Shown here: in pieces, positions 1-8,420 of the stretch
How positions within the stretch are numbered: position 1 is the stretch's first letter
Layout of the letters: each line of letters begins with the position of its first letter
Assembly: GCF_009827335.1 (NCBI RefSeq)
Contig: NZ_WTYH01000001.1
Span: 2,703,501 to 2,767,500 of the forward strand
Length of the DNA stretch: 64,000 bases
Reading direction: 5' to 3'
Source: Aurantiacibacter arachoides
GTDB taxonomy: Bacteria; Pseudomonadota; Alphaproteobacteria; Sphingomonadales; Sphingomonadaceae
Program-made: the position numbers and the translations under genes
The notes under the pieces: generated by a model
Told to the model about the DNA's origin: nothing
The model's database searches: none
What the model saw: only the letters and a program-made list of their open reading frames with translations

Positions 1-138
1 GGTTTCGGGAGCACGTTCCACCAGCGCCTCATCGATCCCGTCGTTCAGCGCAAAAGCACCCGCGGCATCCTCTGCACTCCGATCCTGGCCCCGGCGCTGT
101 CGCGCCGCCCGCGCCAGTTCGAGCGTTTCGGCGTTCAT
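1..138 (-). CDS. 5' end of an unidentified protein-coding gene (partial)
   Basis: Forty-six N-terminal residues are visible, starting [18 protein letters not shown] and continuing past the left edge without a stop. Its ATG at 136-138 overlaps the rpe stop codon in an ATGA arrangement, so it is translationally coupled to rpe and must be the next gene of the same operon. The visible part is charged, Ala/Arg-rich and has no signal peptide or recognisable domain. In related sphingomonads a heparinase II/III-like gene often follows rpe, which is a plausible identity, but nothing in these residues proves it. Confidence 0.6.
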   Translation of the reverse strand, partial: MNAETLELARAARQRRGQDRSAEDAAGAFALNDGIDEALVERAPET

Positions 139-800
139 TCACCGTCCCCGCGCAGCGCGGCGATATTGCGTGCGTAATGGTCCGGCCCACCTTTGAAGGT
201 GGCCGAACCCGCCACCAGCACGTCGGCCCCGGCGTCCACACAGAGCCTTGCCGTTTCCGGGGTGACGCCGCCGTCGACCTCGATCAGCACGTCGTGCCCG
301 CCCTTGTCGATCATGCTGCGGATCGCCGCGATCTTGCGCAACTGGCTGGCAATGAAGCTCTGGCCGCCAAAACCGGGGTTCACGCTCATCACCAGCACCA
401 GGTCGATCTCCTCAAGGAGGTAATCGAGCATCTTGGCGGGCGTTCCGGGATTGAGCGAGATACCTGCCTTGCAGCCGGCGTTGCGAATGGCCTGGACCGT
501 GCGGTGGACATGGGCACCCGCCTCGGGATGCACCGTGATCATGTCGGCCCCGGCCTGCGCAAACGGTTCGATCCAGGCATCGACGGGGGAGACCATCAGG
601 TGAACGTCGAAGGTCTTGGCCGAATAGGGCCGCAGGGCCTTTACCACGTCGGGCCCGATGGTGATGTTGGGCACGTAATGCCCGTCCATCACGTCGACAT
701 GGATCCAGTCGCACCCGGCTTCGTCGATCGCGCGCACCTCTTCGCCCAGCCGGGCAAAATCGGCCGAAAGGATCGAAGGCGAGATGAGCGGGCGCGCCAT
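135..800 (-). CDS. rpe: Ribulose-phosphate 3-epimerase
   Basis: Cytosolic TIM-barrel enzyme that interconverts ribulose 5-phosphate and xylulose 5-phosphate in the pentose phosphate pathway. The 221-residue product has the usual length. Its metal ligands are visible: H34 and D36 in [10 protein letters not shown]67 in FDVHLM and D176 in IEVDGG. The phosphate-binding NPGFGGQ loop lies near residue 141. The ATG at 798-800 gives the canonical start [15 protein letters not shown]. The stop overlaps the ATG of the next gene by 4 nt, showing translational coupling. A small hairpin lies upstream (831-851). Nothing is unusual about the protein itself. Confidence 0.97.
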   Translation of the reverse strand: MARPLISPSILSADFARLGEEVRAIDEAGCDWIHVDVMDGHYVPNITIGPDVVKALRPYSAKTFDVHLMVSPVDAWIEPFAQAGADMITVHPEAGAHVHRTVQAIRNAGCKAGISLNPGTPAKMLDYLLEEIDLVLVMSVNPGFGGQSFIASQLRKIAAIRSMIDKGGHDVLIEVDGGVTPETARLCVDAGADVLVAGSATFKGGPDHYARNIAALRGDGE

Positions 801-830
801 AAGTTAACGAGCAGCGATAGGGGCGCGCGA

Positions 831-851
831 ATCGCCGCTCAAGGCGGCGAT
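831..851. other. Short inverted repeat in the rpe leader
   Basis: ATCGCCGC (831-838) and GCGGCGAT (844-851) are perfect 8-nt complements around a 5-nt spacer. The repeat lies 31 nt upstream of the rpe ATG. No T-tract follows on either strand, so it is not a classical terminator. It could be a leader hairpin or chance in GC-rich DNA. Confidence 0.25.
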
Positions 852-967
852 GGGCGGTTTGCCCATGATGGCGGGGGAAAACTTGCGGCAAATGGCGCCT
901 GGCGATGCTTAAGCCGCCATTCAGTGCCTGGCGATCATGGGCAGGGGCGAACATTCCGTTACAGCCC

Positions 968-985
968 GCATGATCTCGATCATGC
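968..985. promoter_or_regulatory. Perfect palindromic dyad upstream of the DUF2141 gene
   Basis: GCATGATC (968-975) and GATCATGC (978-985) are perfect complements separated by TC. This gives an 18-bp near-perfect dyad in the 248-nt gap between the divergent genes rpe and the DUF2141 gene, 64 nt before the latter's ATG. The size and symmetry fit a homodimeric repressor site. No regulator is encoded next to it and I do not recognise the motif. Confidence 0.35.
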
Positions 986-1048
986 CCGATCCGTGCGTCG
1001 GACCGAGGCTGATCCGGGAGCCGACCTGACCTGACTAGGCGAGAAATT

Positions 1049-1549
1049 ATGACCAGACGACCTTCCATGACCAGTGCGGCGATCCTTGCAGGTGCGCTGT
1101 TTGCAACCGGCCTCGCCACGCCGGCGAGCGCGCAGCAGTATCGTAACGAAATCCGCCATTCGGCCGCGCCCTGCCAGGGTGCCGGGCCGGCGGTGTGGAT
1201 CACCGTGGCCGGGGTTTCCGCCTCGCGCGGCACCTTGCGCGTCCAGCTCTACCGCGGCACCAGCGCCGACTGGCTGGAAAGCGGTCGCTGGCTCAATCGC
1301 ATAGAATTGCCCGCACGCGCTGGCACCATGCAGGTATGCATGCCCGTGCCCGCCGCCGGCACCTATGCCATCGCGATCCGCCACGACGTAAACGGCAATG
1401 GCGGTACCGACCTGCGCACCGATGGCGGCGGCATGTCGAACAATCCCAGCATCAATATCTTCAACCTCGGCCGCCCCAGCGTGGAGCGCACGCGGTTCTC
1501 GGTCGGGCGCGAGGTGAAGCCGATGTCCATCCGCATGCGTTACATGTGA
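1049..1549 (+). CDS. Exported DUF2141-domain protein
   Basis: This 166-residue protein has a cleavable signal peptide, probably cut after PASAQ near residue 29. A DUF2141 beta-sandwich follows, with VWITVAGVSASRGTLRVQLY, a PAAGTYAIAIRHDVNGNG loop and the terminal strand MSIRMRYM. Proteins of this family are secreted or periplasmic and have no established biochemical function; the DxNGNG element resembles a calcium-binding loop. An AGGCGAG sequence precedes the ATG by about 6 nt and supports the start. The gene is monocistronic, convergent with the downstream gene (gap 4 nt), and preceded by the dyad at 968-985. A paralogue sits at 8348-8845. Confidence 0.88.
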   Translation: MTRRPSMTSAAILAGALFATGLATPASAQQYRNEIRHSAAPCQGAGPAVWITVAGVSASRGTLRVQLYRGTSADWLESGRWLNRIELPARAGTMQVCMPVPAAGTYAIAIRHDVNGNGGTDLRTDGGGMSNNPSINIFNLGRPSVERTRFSVGREVKPMSIRMRYM

Positions 1550-1553
1550 GGCA

Positions 1554-2465
1554 TCAAGGCGTGCGCTTTGCGCGCCACACCTGATTCAGCACCCCGGGCC
1601 CCACGAGCAGCGCGGCGAGCATGGGGTGGCGTTCGCGCCACGGCGTCATCTCGATCCTGATGCCGGTGTGCCGTTCCACCTTCCAGGCCGCGTAGCGCCC
1701 GGCCCCGTCGAACGTGCGCGTGGCGCGCAGCAGGCGCGCCAGGTTGAGCGGCTTGCCGAGCCGCCGCCGCCTCGTCCACCAGCGCAGGATAGCGTCGCGC
1801 CTTCCGCGCGGCAGTGATGGGCGGATGACGCCATCGGCTTGCGAAAAAGGAATGTCGGCGCTTTCCAGCGCGAGCGGCAGCAGACCTTCGAAATGTGCCG
1901 CGTTGAGCGCGAGGATGGACTCCTCCCGGCCCGGTCTTTCCACCCGCAGCTCAGCCCGGTAGGTGGCGCGAAACAGCGCCCGCCAATAGTCAGCCTCTGT
2001 CCCGTGCGCCGGCCCCACCGCCACTGCCAGCCGCGCCGCGGTGCGGCAGGCCGCCGCCACCGCTTCGGCAACTTGCGTGCGCGCCGTCGCATCGCGGCTC
2101 CAGACCAGCGCGCTGGGCTGCACGAAGCGCGCCCATATCGTGGTATCCAGGGTCTCGCCCGCCGCTGCCTCTGTGAATTTTGCCAGGGTCATGGTGGCGA
2201 TCTTGGCGCGCAGCATTTCGCTGGTGCCGTCGCCGCGGTGCATCCACTCGCGATAGGACACGGTGGGCCATAACCCGCGCTCGGGCGCGCCCGGCAAAAG
2301 GACGTAGAAGTCGAGCACGCCCTCGCGCAGTCCGGTCCTGAGGTTGGAGCCATAGAACAGCACGGCCAGCGCGCCCGCCTCGCGCGCCAGGCGATCGGCA
2401 AAGGCGGTCACGGCAGGATCGACAGGGCGGGCGAGCACCGGCCCGGCGCGCAAGGCCAGGGTCAC
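1554..2465 (-). CDS. Nucleotidyltransferase-like protein coupled to a lipid kinase
   Basis: The 303-residue protein starts at a GTG that overlaps the lipid-kinase stop (GTGA), so the two are translationally coupled. Around residue 35 it has LFYGSNLR followed by LDFYVLL. This resembles the GS-x(n)-DxD core of the polymerase-beta nucleotidyltransferase fold, but the second acidic residue is replaced by Tyr, so the site may be inactive or changed. There is no signal peptide or membrane segment, and the C-terminus is very Arg-rich. The partner gene suggests a role in phospholipid or sphingolipid head-group metabolism. That role is inference; no function is established from sequence alone. Confidence 0.75.
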   Translation of the reverse strand: MTLALRAGPVLARPVDPAVTAFADRLAREAGALAVLFYGSNLRTGLREGVLDFYVLLPGAPERGLWPTVSYREWMHRGDGTSEMLRAKIATMTLAKFTEAAAGETLDTTIWARFVQPSALVWSRDATARTQVAEAVAAACRTAARLAVAVGPAHGTEADYWRALFRATYRAELRVERPGREESILALNAAHFEGLLPLALESADIPFSQADGVIRPSLPRGRRDAILRWWTRRRRLGKPLNLARLLRATRTFDGAGRYAAWKVERHTGIRIEMTPWRERHPMLAALLVGPGVLNQVWRAKRTP

Positions 2466-3502
2466 GGCACCACGAAGCGCAGCGGGGCGCCCGCGCCGAG
2501 GCGATAGTCCCCGGGCGGAAAGGCCTCCCCGTCGAGCACGAAGGTATCTTCCAGCGTGATGGAAAACGCATTGCCGCCCAGGCGATGAACACCGCGCCGC
2601 AGCGTCGCCTGGCTCATCCGCCCGCGCATCACGGCGCCGATCCGCAGCAGCAGGCTGCGCCGGGAATTGTCGAGCAGGATCAGCCGCACCGCGCCGGGTA
2701 GCCCCCGCATCGGGTCGAGCCCCAAGGGAAAGTTCTTCAGCGATGACGCGAACAACAGGTAGCGCTCGTCTTCCGGCAGCCCGCCGAAATGCGCCACCTC
2801 GCTGCCGTCCTCGCAGAACACGCGCATGCGCGATCCGCTGCGCCAGCCGTTGCGGCTGTTGCCGAGCAAGGCCTGCAACACGCTCCACGCTGCTGTCACC
2901 CCGACGACGGCGGCATTGAAGGCGCCCAGGTCGTGGCTCTTCTGGCCCAGCGCGATGCTGCGCGTGAAGATGCCACCGCCCATGATGAACCCGCGCACTT
3001 GCGATCGCGGATCGTCGCGCTGGGCGATCACCAGCGGGCGCCGCTCCACCGTCCGCCCTGCGCTCAAGGCCGTCAGCGCATCGCGAAACGTCCAGTCGGC
3101 GGGGATGCCGAGGTCGATGGCGAGGGCATTGGTCTTGCCCGCAGGCAGCACGATCAGCATGGGCCAGTCGTCACCGAAGATGCCGGCGCCGCAGGTCAGC
3201 ACGTCGCGGATCGTGCCGTCGCCACCGTCGATGACGATGCAATCGACCTGCCGCGCGGCAAAATCGGCAAGCATGCCGGGCAACTCGCCGCGCCGGTTCG
3301 GACGTTTGACGATCACGCCATCCAGCACGTCGGCAGGGGCATCGGTATTCTCGTTGCGATGACTGCGCGCGTTACGGATGAGGCCGACCAGCGGGCGCGA
3401 ACGGATGGGCGAAAGCGCGCCCTCGTTCGCCGGGTCGCGGCGCACAGGCCGCGCCGGGCCGACCTGCGGCAGTCGCTCGAATGTATGGATACCGCCGTGC
3501 AT
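2462..3502 (-). CDS. Diacylglycerol-kinase-family lipid kinase
   Basis: ATP-dependent kinase of the DAGK catalytic family (diacylglycerol, sphingosine and ceramide kinases). The 346-residue product shows the nucleotide-binding motif IDGGDGTIRD with GGDGT at 93-97, LPAGKTNALA, a central membrane-association surface, and the late substrate motif FVLDGEAFPPG. A roughly 35-residue Arg/Pro-rich N-terminal tail precedes the domain. An AAAGG sequence upstream supports the ATG at 3500-3502. It is the first gene of a two-gene unit with the nucleotidyltransferase-like protein. Because sphingomonads make sphingolipids, ceramide or a sphingoid base is a possible substrate as well as diacylglycerol. Another family member lies at 48589-49440. 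Confidence 0.85.
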   Translation of the reverse strand: MHGGIHTFERLPQVGPARPVRRDPANEGALSPIRSRPLVGLIRNARSHRNENTDAPADVLDGVIVKRPNRRGELPGMLADFAARQVDCIVIDGGDGTIRDVLTCGAGIFGDDWPMLIVLPAGKTNALAIDLGIPADWTFRDALTALSAGRTVERRPLVIAQRDDPRSQVRGFIMGGGIFTRSIALGQKSHDLGAFNAAVVGVTAAWSVLQALLGNSRNGWRSGSRMRVFCEDGSEVAHFGGLPEDERYLLFASSLKNFPLGLDPMRGLPGAVRLILLDNSRRSLLLRIGAVMRGRMSQATLRRGVHRLGGNAFSITLEDTFVLDGEAFPPGDYRLGAGAPLRFVVP

Positions 3503-3691
3503 CGCGCTGCGCCTTTACACCCCCACACCCGTAAATGGCTATGGGGATTGTCTTTCCCGCCTGCAACTGTCGCGCCATTGCCACATGGCGATGCAAGGCC
3601 GCCACAGCCAGTGCTGCCAGCTTGCGCTTGCCAGTCGCCGGGACGGGGGCCTAGGCTCCATGCAATCGTTCCATCATCGGAGTTGCCCCGC

Positions 3692-4903
3692 ATGCTCACC
3701 CGATCCCTGCTCGACGCCGCGCGCGGGCACGCCGATGCCATCATCTCGCTGCGCCGCGCGATCCATGCCGAACCCGAACTGGGGCTGGAAACGCCGCGGA
3801 CGCTCGCCAAGGTCAAGGCCGCCCTCGCCGACCTGCCGCTGGAATGGCGCGAGGGGCCTGGCTGCACCGGCGCGGTGGCCGTGCTGAAAGGCGGCAGGCC
3901 CGGCCGCAGCGTGCTGCTGCGCGGCGACATGGACGCCCTGCCCATGACCGAGCGCACGGGGCTGGCCTTTGCCTCCACCATCGACGGGCGGATGCACGCC
4001 TGCGGCCACGATGCACACACCGCCATGCTGGCGGGCGCGGCGCGCGTGCTGGCGGACAGGCGCGACGACCTGGCGGGCGAGGTGCGCTTCATGTTCCAGC
4101 CGGGCGAGGAAGGCTTCCACGGCGCGCGCTTCATGCTGGAGGACGGACTGCTCGGCGGTGCTGGCGACTATCCGCTGCCCGACGCCGCCTTTGCCATCCA
4201 CATCTGGCCCAACGCGCCGCACGGGCGTGTAGAGGCGCGCGCCGGCGCCATGATGGCCAGCGCCGACATGATCGAGATCACCGTCACCGGCAAGGGTGGC
4301 CACGCCTCCATGCCGCAGGATGCCGTCGATCCCGTGCCCGTCGCCGCCGAAATCGTGATCGCGCTGCAGAGCATGATCACCCGTCGCTTCGCCGCTACCG
4401 AGGCGACCGTCCTCACCATCGGCAAGATCGAGGCAGGCACCACCAACAACGTCATCCCCGATTCCGCCTATCTCCTCGGCACGATCCGCACGCTATCGCC
4501 CGAACGCCGCGCGGCGATGCGCGAAGCAGCGCGCGAGGTGGCCGAGAACATCGCCCGCGCCCACCGCTGCACCGCCGAGATCAAGATCACGCCAGGCTTC
4601 CCGCCGACCATCAACGATGCCCGCGCTGTCGCGCTGGGTGAGACGGTGGCAACGGATCTGGGCGGTGAGCATCCCTGGCAGACCCGCCCCGCGCCCACGA
4701 TGGGGGCGGAGGACTTCTCCTACGTGCTGGAAAAGATACCGGGCGCGATGTTCTTCGTGGGCGTCGCCGCCAAGGGAGCGGACTGGCAGGATTGCTGCGG
4801 CCTGCATTCCACCCACATGGTGCTGGACGAAGCCGTGCTGCCCAAGGGCACCGCCTTCCTCGCCGGCTGCGCTACCCGCTTCCTCGACCGCGGCTTCGAC
4901 TAG
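3692..4903 (+). CDS. M20-family amidohydrolase (metallo-aminoacylase/carboxypeptidase)
   Basis: Di-metal hydrolase of the M20D amidohydrolase group, which deacylates N-acyl amino acids (hippurate, N-acetyl-L-amino acids, indole-3-acetyl conjugates). The 403-residue product contains the metal motif [14 protein letters not shown] with C104 and H106, the catalytic FQPGEEG, a dimerisation lid starting near [13 protein letters not shown], and the C-terminal metal ligand region [12 protein letters not shown] plus LHSTHM. There is no signal peptide, so it is cytosolic. The reading frame is open far upstream, but the ATG at 3692 gives the family-typical N-terminus. The exact substrate cannot be read from sequence. 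Confidence 0.92.
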   Translation: MLTRSLLDAARGHADAIISLRRAIHAEPELGLETPRTLAKVKAALADLPLEWREGPGCTGAVAVLKGGRPGRSVLLRGDMDALPMTERTGLAFASTIDGRMHACGHDAHTAMLAGAARVLADRRDDLAGEVRFMFQPGEEGFHGARFMLEDGLLGGAGDYPLPDAAFAIHIWPNAPHGRVEARAGAMMASADMIEITVTGKGGHASMPQDAVDPVPVAAEIVIALQSMITRRFAATEATVLTIGKIEAGTTNNVIPDSAYLLGTIRTLSPERRAAMREAAREVAENIARAHRCTAEIKITPGFPPTINDARAVALGETVATDLGGEHPWQTRPAPTMGAEDFSYVLEKIPGAMFFVGVAAKGADWQDCCGLHSTHMVLDEAVLPKGTAFLAGCATRFLDRGFD

Positions 4904-4981
4904 GCGAGCAGCAGCCGCAAGCCGCTGCCGCCCGGCGAGGGCGACAGGATGTCCGCAATAACTGGTGCAACGCAGAGCCCC

Positions 4982-5058
<77 letters not shown>

Positions 5059-5068
5059 CAGGGGGCAG

Positions 5069-5097
5069 CGCGTAGCAACGGCTGGCGCACCCGCCAA
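5069..5097 (-). promoter_or_regulatory. Candidate sigma-70 promoter for tRNA-Arg
   Basis: On the minus strand TTGGCG (5097-5092) and TACGCG (5074-5069) are separated by exactly 17 nt. The predicted start falls just before the tRNA 5' end at 5058. The GC-rich minus-10 element is of the same kind as that seen before rpmB. Confidence 0.5.
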
Positions 5098-5122
5098 GCC
5101 AAATCTCGCAAGCGGCGCGCGG

Positions 5123-5518
5123 TTACATCGCGCTTGGCAGTTGTTGCAGGGTTTCGCCGCCCTCGCGAAAAACACGCACGTTGAACCCGCCGCGGCGGCC
5201 GTCACGCAAGGGGTAGTAGGTGAGGGCGATCGTTTCGCCGGGTGCGAGGCTGCGGCGCGACCAGCCGGCGCGGCTGAGGTGATTGGGGCTCATGCCTTCG
5301 AATGCCCAGCGGTTGCCCGCCGTATCGCGGGCGTAGATGAAGGTGTGCGGATTGGTCCACACCCAGCGTTCGATGGTGAGGTTCTCCAGCCGGGTTTCGC
5401 GCCCCCAGTCGAACATCGCCGTCGAGTGGTGCGAGGATGCCGGAATGCTCAGCATTGCCAGCCCCAGAAACACGACCGCGCCGATCGTGCCGGCTTTCTT
5501 GGCGAAAAAGCGGTTCAT
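5123..5518 (-). CDS. DUF6152-family exported protein
   Basis: A small 131-residue secreted protein. It has a Lys-rich start ([10 protein letters not shown]), a hydrophobic stretch at about 10-27 ending in a probable signal-peptidase site near PASS, then SHHSTAMFD and [11 protein letters not shown], which mark the DUF6152 family. The function of the family is unknown. The frame is open further upstream, but a GAGAGG-like sequence just before the ATG at 5516-5518 favours this start. It diverges from the gene at 5685, whose product is also exported; homologous genes are often neighbours, which suggests a shared process. Confidence 0.82.
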   Translation of the reverse strand: MNRFFAKKAGTIGAVVFLGLAMLSIPASSHHSTAMFDWGRETRLENLTIERWVWTNPHTFIYARDTAGNRWAFEGMSPNHLSRAGWSRRSLAPGETIALTYYPLRDGRRGGFNVRVFREGGETLQQLPSAM

Positions 5519-5684
5519 GGCCTCTCCTGTGGCGCGCGACTGGATGCCGCCCTGTCGCCTCACCGGCATCCTGCCAGCATTTGCCGGACACAATCAACCC
5601 GCAGCTTGACGGGTCAGCTTGACTTGCCGGCCTGCCGCACAGCACTCTGGGCGCCATCAGGATGTGGCGGAGGGGGTGATGACC

Positions 5685-6476
5685 ATGCGGCGATGGCTTG
5701 GGGCGGCGGCATTGGTGGTGGTTTGCACAGGTCCGCTGGCGGCGCAGGACAGTGCCTACGTCCCTCCGCGCGCCAGCCATTACGCGGACGTGACCGGCTG
5801 GCCCGACTTCACCGGCGTATGGGATCCCGACCGGTCCGCCCTGTTCGGCCGTGACGGGCGTATCGTCGTGACCCCGAAGCTGACCCCCGCGGCGCAGGCG
5901 CAGCTCGATGCGTTCCGCGCGCGGCAGGCCAGCGAGGGAGTAGACCAGTTCATGCAGGTGCACTGTATCCCGCCCGGCATGCCCGGCATCATGCGCCAGC
6001 CCTATCCAATCGAATTCCTCTTTTCGCCGGGCCGGGTCACGGTATTTGCAGAGACCTACAGCCAGGCGAGACGCATCACCGTCGATCCCGGGCGCACCCT
6101 GCCGACCGATCCCGACCCGCTGTTCAACGGCACGTCGGTGGGGCACTGGGAAGGCGATACGCTGGTGGTCGATACGGTCGGCTTCAATCCGTATGTGACT
6201 TACATGGCCGGGGTGACCCCGTCCGGGCAGATGCGGATACACGAGCATTTCTGGCTGTCGGCGGACGATGTGCTGTGGGTGCAAACGACGATCACCGATC
6301 CCGGCGTGCTGGCCGAACCCTTCGTGCAGACCATAGCCTATCGCCGCCAGCCGGACTGGGAGATCCGCGAATACGTGTGCAACGAGAACAACCGCCTGGT
6401 GGAGGGCGAGGACGGGGCCAATGTCGACCTGGGGCTGGAGGGCACGGATGATCCGTTCGGCCCGCCGCGCGAGTGA
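5685..6476 (+). CDS. Exported protein of unknown function, partner of the DUF6152 gene
   Basis: I do not recognise a named domain. The 263-residue product begins MRRWLGAAALVVV, a typical signal peptide cut near LAAQD. It continues with a soluble domain containing WPDFTGVWDP, PPGMPGIMRQPYPIEF, GHWEGDTLVVDT and IHEHFW. The GHWEGDTLVVDTVGFN segment is typical of a group of uncharacterised proteins common in sphingomonads. An upstream ATG at 5679 is in frame, but the AGGGGG stretch at 5671-5676 is better spaced for 5685. It diverges from the DUF6152 gene with a gap of about 166 nt. Confidence 0.75.
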   Translation: MRRWLGAAALVVVCTGPLAAQDSAYVPPRASHYADVTGWPDFTGVWDPDRSALFGRDGRIVVTPKLTPAAQAQLDAFRARQASEGVDQFMQVHCIPPGMPGIMRQPYPIEFLFSPGRVTVFAETYSQARRITVDPGRTLPTDPDPLFNGTSVGHWEGDTLVVDTVGFNPYVTYMAGVTPSGQMRIHEHFWLSADDVLWVQTTITDPGVLAEPFVQTIAYRRQPDWEIREYVCNENNRLVEGEDGANVDLGLEGTDDPFGPPRE

Positions 6477-6479
6477 GCC

Positions 6480-6593
6480 CTAGCTCATCGAGCGCAGCAC
6501 CGGCGGCGTTACCTCCCAGCCGCGCGCCGTGCGTGTGGCCGTGGCCGCGAACCCCTCGCCGCCGAGATTGCTGTAAGTCCGCGTCAGGGCCAT
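6480..6593 (-). pseudogene. Orphan 37-codon open frame, possible gene remnant
   Basis: The minus strand encodes MALTRTYSNLGG followed by a Thr/Ala/Arg-rich tail ending in SMS and a TAG. It fills the gap between the 5685 gene and the next plus-strand gene. The frame is open for only about 13 codons upstream of the ATG before a TGA, so any longer ancestor is truncated. The residue mix looks like real protein, but there is no good ribosome-binding site. It could be a small protein, a decayed C-terminus or a chance frame. Confidence 0.25.
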
Positions 6594-6662
6594 CGGTTCG
6601 CCGGGCGGGTTCCGCCCCTCGCTAACGGCTTTTCAACGAGTCGAGCGGTATCTGCCGTATCC

Positions 6663-7052
6663 ATGAACGCACCCCACCATCGTTTCGGTATCGGTCGCCC
6701 CGTTACCAATGCCAGCGCCACCAGCATGCGTTGGGCTGCGCTGGGGGAGGCGGGCAAGGTGGTCGCCATGCTCGCCGGGATCGAGCCCGAGCGCGAGGAC
6801 AAGGGTGTGCGCAACTTCCCTGCGCAGATCCGCGACGCCGAACCGTGGCGGCGCGAACTGGCCGACAACGGCTGCATCGACCTCGCCGCGGTGATGGAGC
6901 CTGGCATTGCCGCCCTGCTGGCAATCAACGCCCGCGGGGCCGACTGCAAACCCGCCGCACTTGCCCTGTGGCGCGAATTTTCCGCCGCGCGCACCGCCAT
7001 GCTCGGCCTGCTGCCGCCGAGCGGTGGAATGGGGCCGCGCAGAAGCGCCTGA
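6663..7052 (+). CDS. Conserved hypothetical protein, 129 residues
   Basis: Not a family I can name. The product is soluble, 129 residues, with no signal peptide or membrane segment. It has alternating charged and hydrophobic helices (WAALGEAGKVVAMLAG; EPWRRELADNGCIDLAAVM) consistent with an all-helical fold, and ends with a short Pro/Gly/Arg tail. It precedes mmcB on the same strand by about 60 nt, but the LexA-type promoter between them suggests mmcB is transcribed separately. Codon usage matches neighbouring real genes. Confidence 0.6.
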   Translation: MNAPHHRFGIGRPVTNASATSMRWAALGEAGKVVAMLAGIEPEREDKGVRNFPAQIRDAEPWRRELADNGCIDLAAVMEPGIAALLAINARGADCKPAALALWREFSAARTAMLGLLPPSGGMGPRRSA

Positions 7053-7075
7053 CGCTGCGCGGGGTGCAATCCCGC

Positions 7076-7104
7076 TTGACGGTGTTCTCATTTCGTTCCA
7101 GTTT
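7076..7104 (+). promoter_or_regulatory. LexA (SOS) box inside the mmcB promoter
   Basis: GTTC (7084-7087), seven bases, GTTC (7095-7098) is an exact match to the alphaproteobacterial LexA operator GTTC-N7-GTTC. It lies between a good minus-35 (TTGACG, 7076-7081) and the expected minus-10 position (CAGTTT, 7099-7104, a weak match), so bound LexA would block polymerase. The mmcB ATG is at 7112, about where transcription should start, and no Shine-Dalgarno sequence precedes it. Confidence 0.8.
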
Positions 7105-7111
7105 CGCGGGC

Positions 7112-7639
7112 ATGGATGATTCGCCCGCCGCCACTCTCTCCTCCCCCCGCCCCGGCCTGGTGGAGGACGAATTCACGCGCCGTTCGCGCGCCGTTTGCCG
7201 CGGTATCTGCCGCCTGTTCGCTCGCAACGACATCTGGGCGCTTACCGAAATGCCGCTGCGCAACGGTCGGCGCGCCGACCTCATGGGGATCGATGGCAAG
7301 GGCAAGATCGTCATCGTCGAGGTCAAGACCGCACGCGGCGACCTGCTGGGTGATGGCAAGTGGCCCGATTACCTCGATTTCTGCGACCGGTTCTATTGGG
7401 GCCTGCCGCCCGAACTCGATCGTTCCGTGCTGGAGGGGCCCGATTACCGGCCCGACTGCTGCGGGGTGATCGTGGCCGACGAATATGATGCGGAAATCGT
7501 CCGCCCCGCGCCCAGCCACCCGCTCGCCGCCGCGCGCCGCCGGGTCGAGGTGGAGCGGCTCGCGCGTACCGCCCTGCGGCGCCAGCTTGTCGGGCTGGAC
7601 CCTCATTGCAGCAACTGGGGCGGCGAACTGGCGGGTTAA
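7112..7639 (+). CDS. mmcB: MmcB-family DNA repair protein
   Basis: Mitomycin-resistance protein of the PD-(D/E)XK nuclease-like fold. In Caulobacter, mmcB belongs to the LexA regulon and contributes to DNA-damage tolerance. The 175-residue product has GRRADLMGID followed by KIVIVEVKTARGDLLGDGKW, i.e. the D-x(n)-ExK signature near residues 55-75. The rest (DYLDFCDRFYWG and the C-terminal Arg-rich helix) matches the family. The frame is open upstream, but starting at 7112 gives the usual length and places the LexA box directly before the gene. It is presumably cytosolic and acts on damaged DNA. Confidence 0.9.
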   Translation: MDDSPAATLSSPRPGLVEDEFTRRSRAVCRGICRLFARNDIWALTEMPLRNGRRADLMGIDGKGKIVIVEVKTARGDLLGDGKWPDYLDFCDRFYWGLPPELDRSVLEGPDYRPDCCGVIVADEYDAEIVRPAPSHPLAAARRRVEVERLARTALRRQLVGLDPHCSNWGGELAG

Positions 7640-7679
7640 CGCTGGCAGCGCTGGCCCCGAGGGGGCATAAGCGGCAGCC

Positions 7680-8420
7680 ATGTGGGTCGCCATCCTCGTC
7701 TCCGCGCTCGCCATGACCGCGATCGTCGCCGTCCGCTACGTGCTGACGAGCGGGGCCTTTGCCTGGGCGACGGGCAAGGTCCGTCCCGGCCACTACGCCG
7801 GGCTCGATGCGCAGATCCGCCGCGAGATCGGCTGGTCGCTGGCCTCGGCAGCGATATACGGGGTGCCGGCGGGCGTGGTCGTCTGGGGATGGCAGAACCG
7901 CGGGTGGACCCGCATCTATACCGACCTGTTCGCCATGCCGCTGTGGTATGTGCCGCTTTCGCTGCTGGTCTACCTGTTCCTCCACGATACCTGGTTCTAT
8001 TGGACCCACCGCCTGATGCACCGGCCCAAGTGGTTCCGCGTGGCCCACGCCGTGCATCATGCCAGCCGCCCGCCCACTGCCTGGGCGGCGATGAGTTTCC
8101 ACCCGATCGAGGCGCTGACCGGCGCATTCGTGATCCCGGCGCTGGTGTTCGTGGTGCCGGTCCACATCGGGGTCCTGGGGATGGTCCTGGGGATCATGAC
8201 GGTGATGGGCGTCACCAATCACATGGGCTGGGAGATGTTTCCTCGCGCTCTCGTTCATTCGCGCGTAGGGAACTGGCTGATAACGGCGAGCCACCATCAG
8301 CGGCATCACGATGAATATCGCTGCAACTACGGCCTCTATTTCAGATTGTGGGATCGCCTGTGCAACACCGACAAGGGCCTCGCCGCCCCAAAGCCAGCCT
8401 CGCAAGCCTCGCGGTTCTGA
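7680..8420 (+). CDS. Fatty acid hydroxylase / sterol desaturase-superfamily membrane enzyme
   Basis: Integral membrane di-iron oxygenase of 246 residues with about four membrane helices. The histidine clusters that bind the iron pair are all visible: HDTWFYWTHRLMH, HAVHHAS, and SHHQRHHDEY near the C-terminus. Members hydroxylate or desaturate sterols, carotenoids (CrtZ/CrtR-like) or sphingoid and fatty acyl chains; the substrate here is not evident. The motif spacing fits the sterol desaturase group better than classical CrtZ. Its 3' end overlaps the next gene by 73 nt in another frame, which implies coupled expression. Confidence 0.85.
   Translation: MWVAILVSALAMTAIVAVRYVLTSGAFAWATGKVRPGHYAGLDAQIRREIGWSLASAAIYGVPAGVVVWGWQNRGWTRIYTDLFAMPLWYVPLSLLVYLFLHDTWFYWTHRLMHRPKWFRVAHAVHHASRPPTAWAAMSFHPIEALTGAFVIPALVFVVPVHIGVLGMVLGIMTVMGVTNHMGWEMFPRALVHSRVGNWLITASHHQRHHDEYRCNYGLYFRLWDRLCNTDKGLAAPKPASQASRF

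Noticed and set aside
412..1384. Long antisense open frames over rpe and the DUF2141 gene
   Set aside because: Arg/Ala/Pro-rich products typical of antisense frames in GC-rich coding DNA; no family features or ribosome-binding sites.
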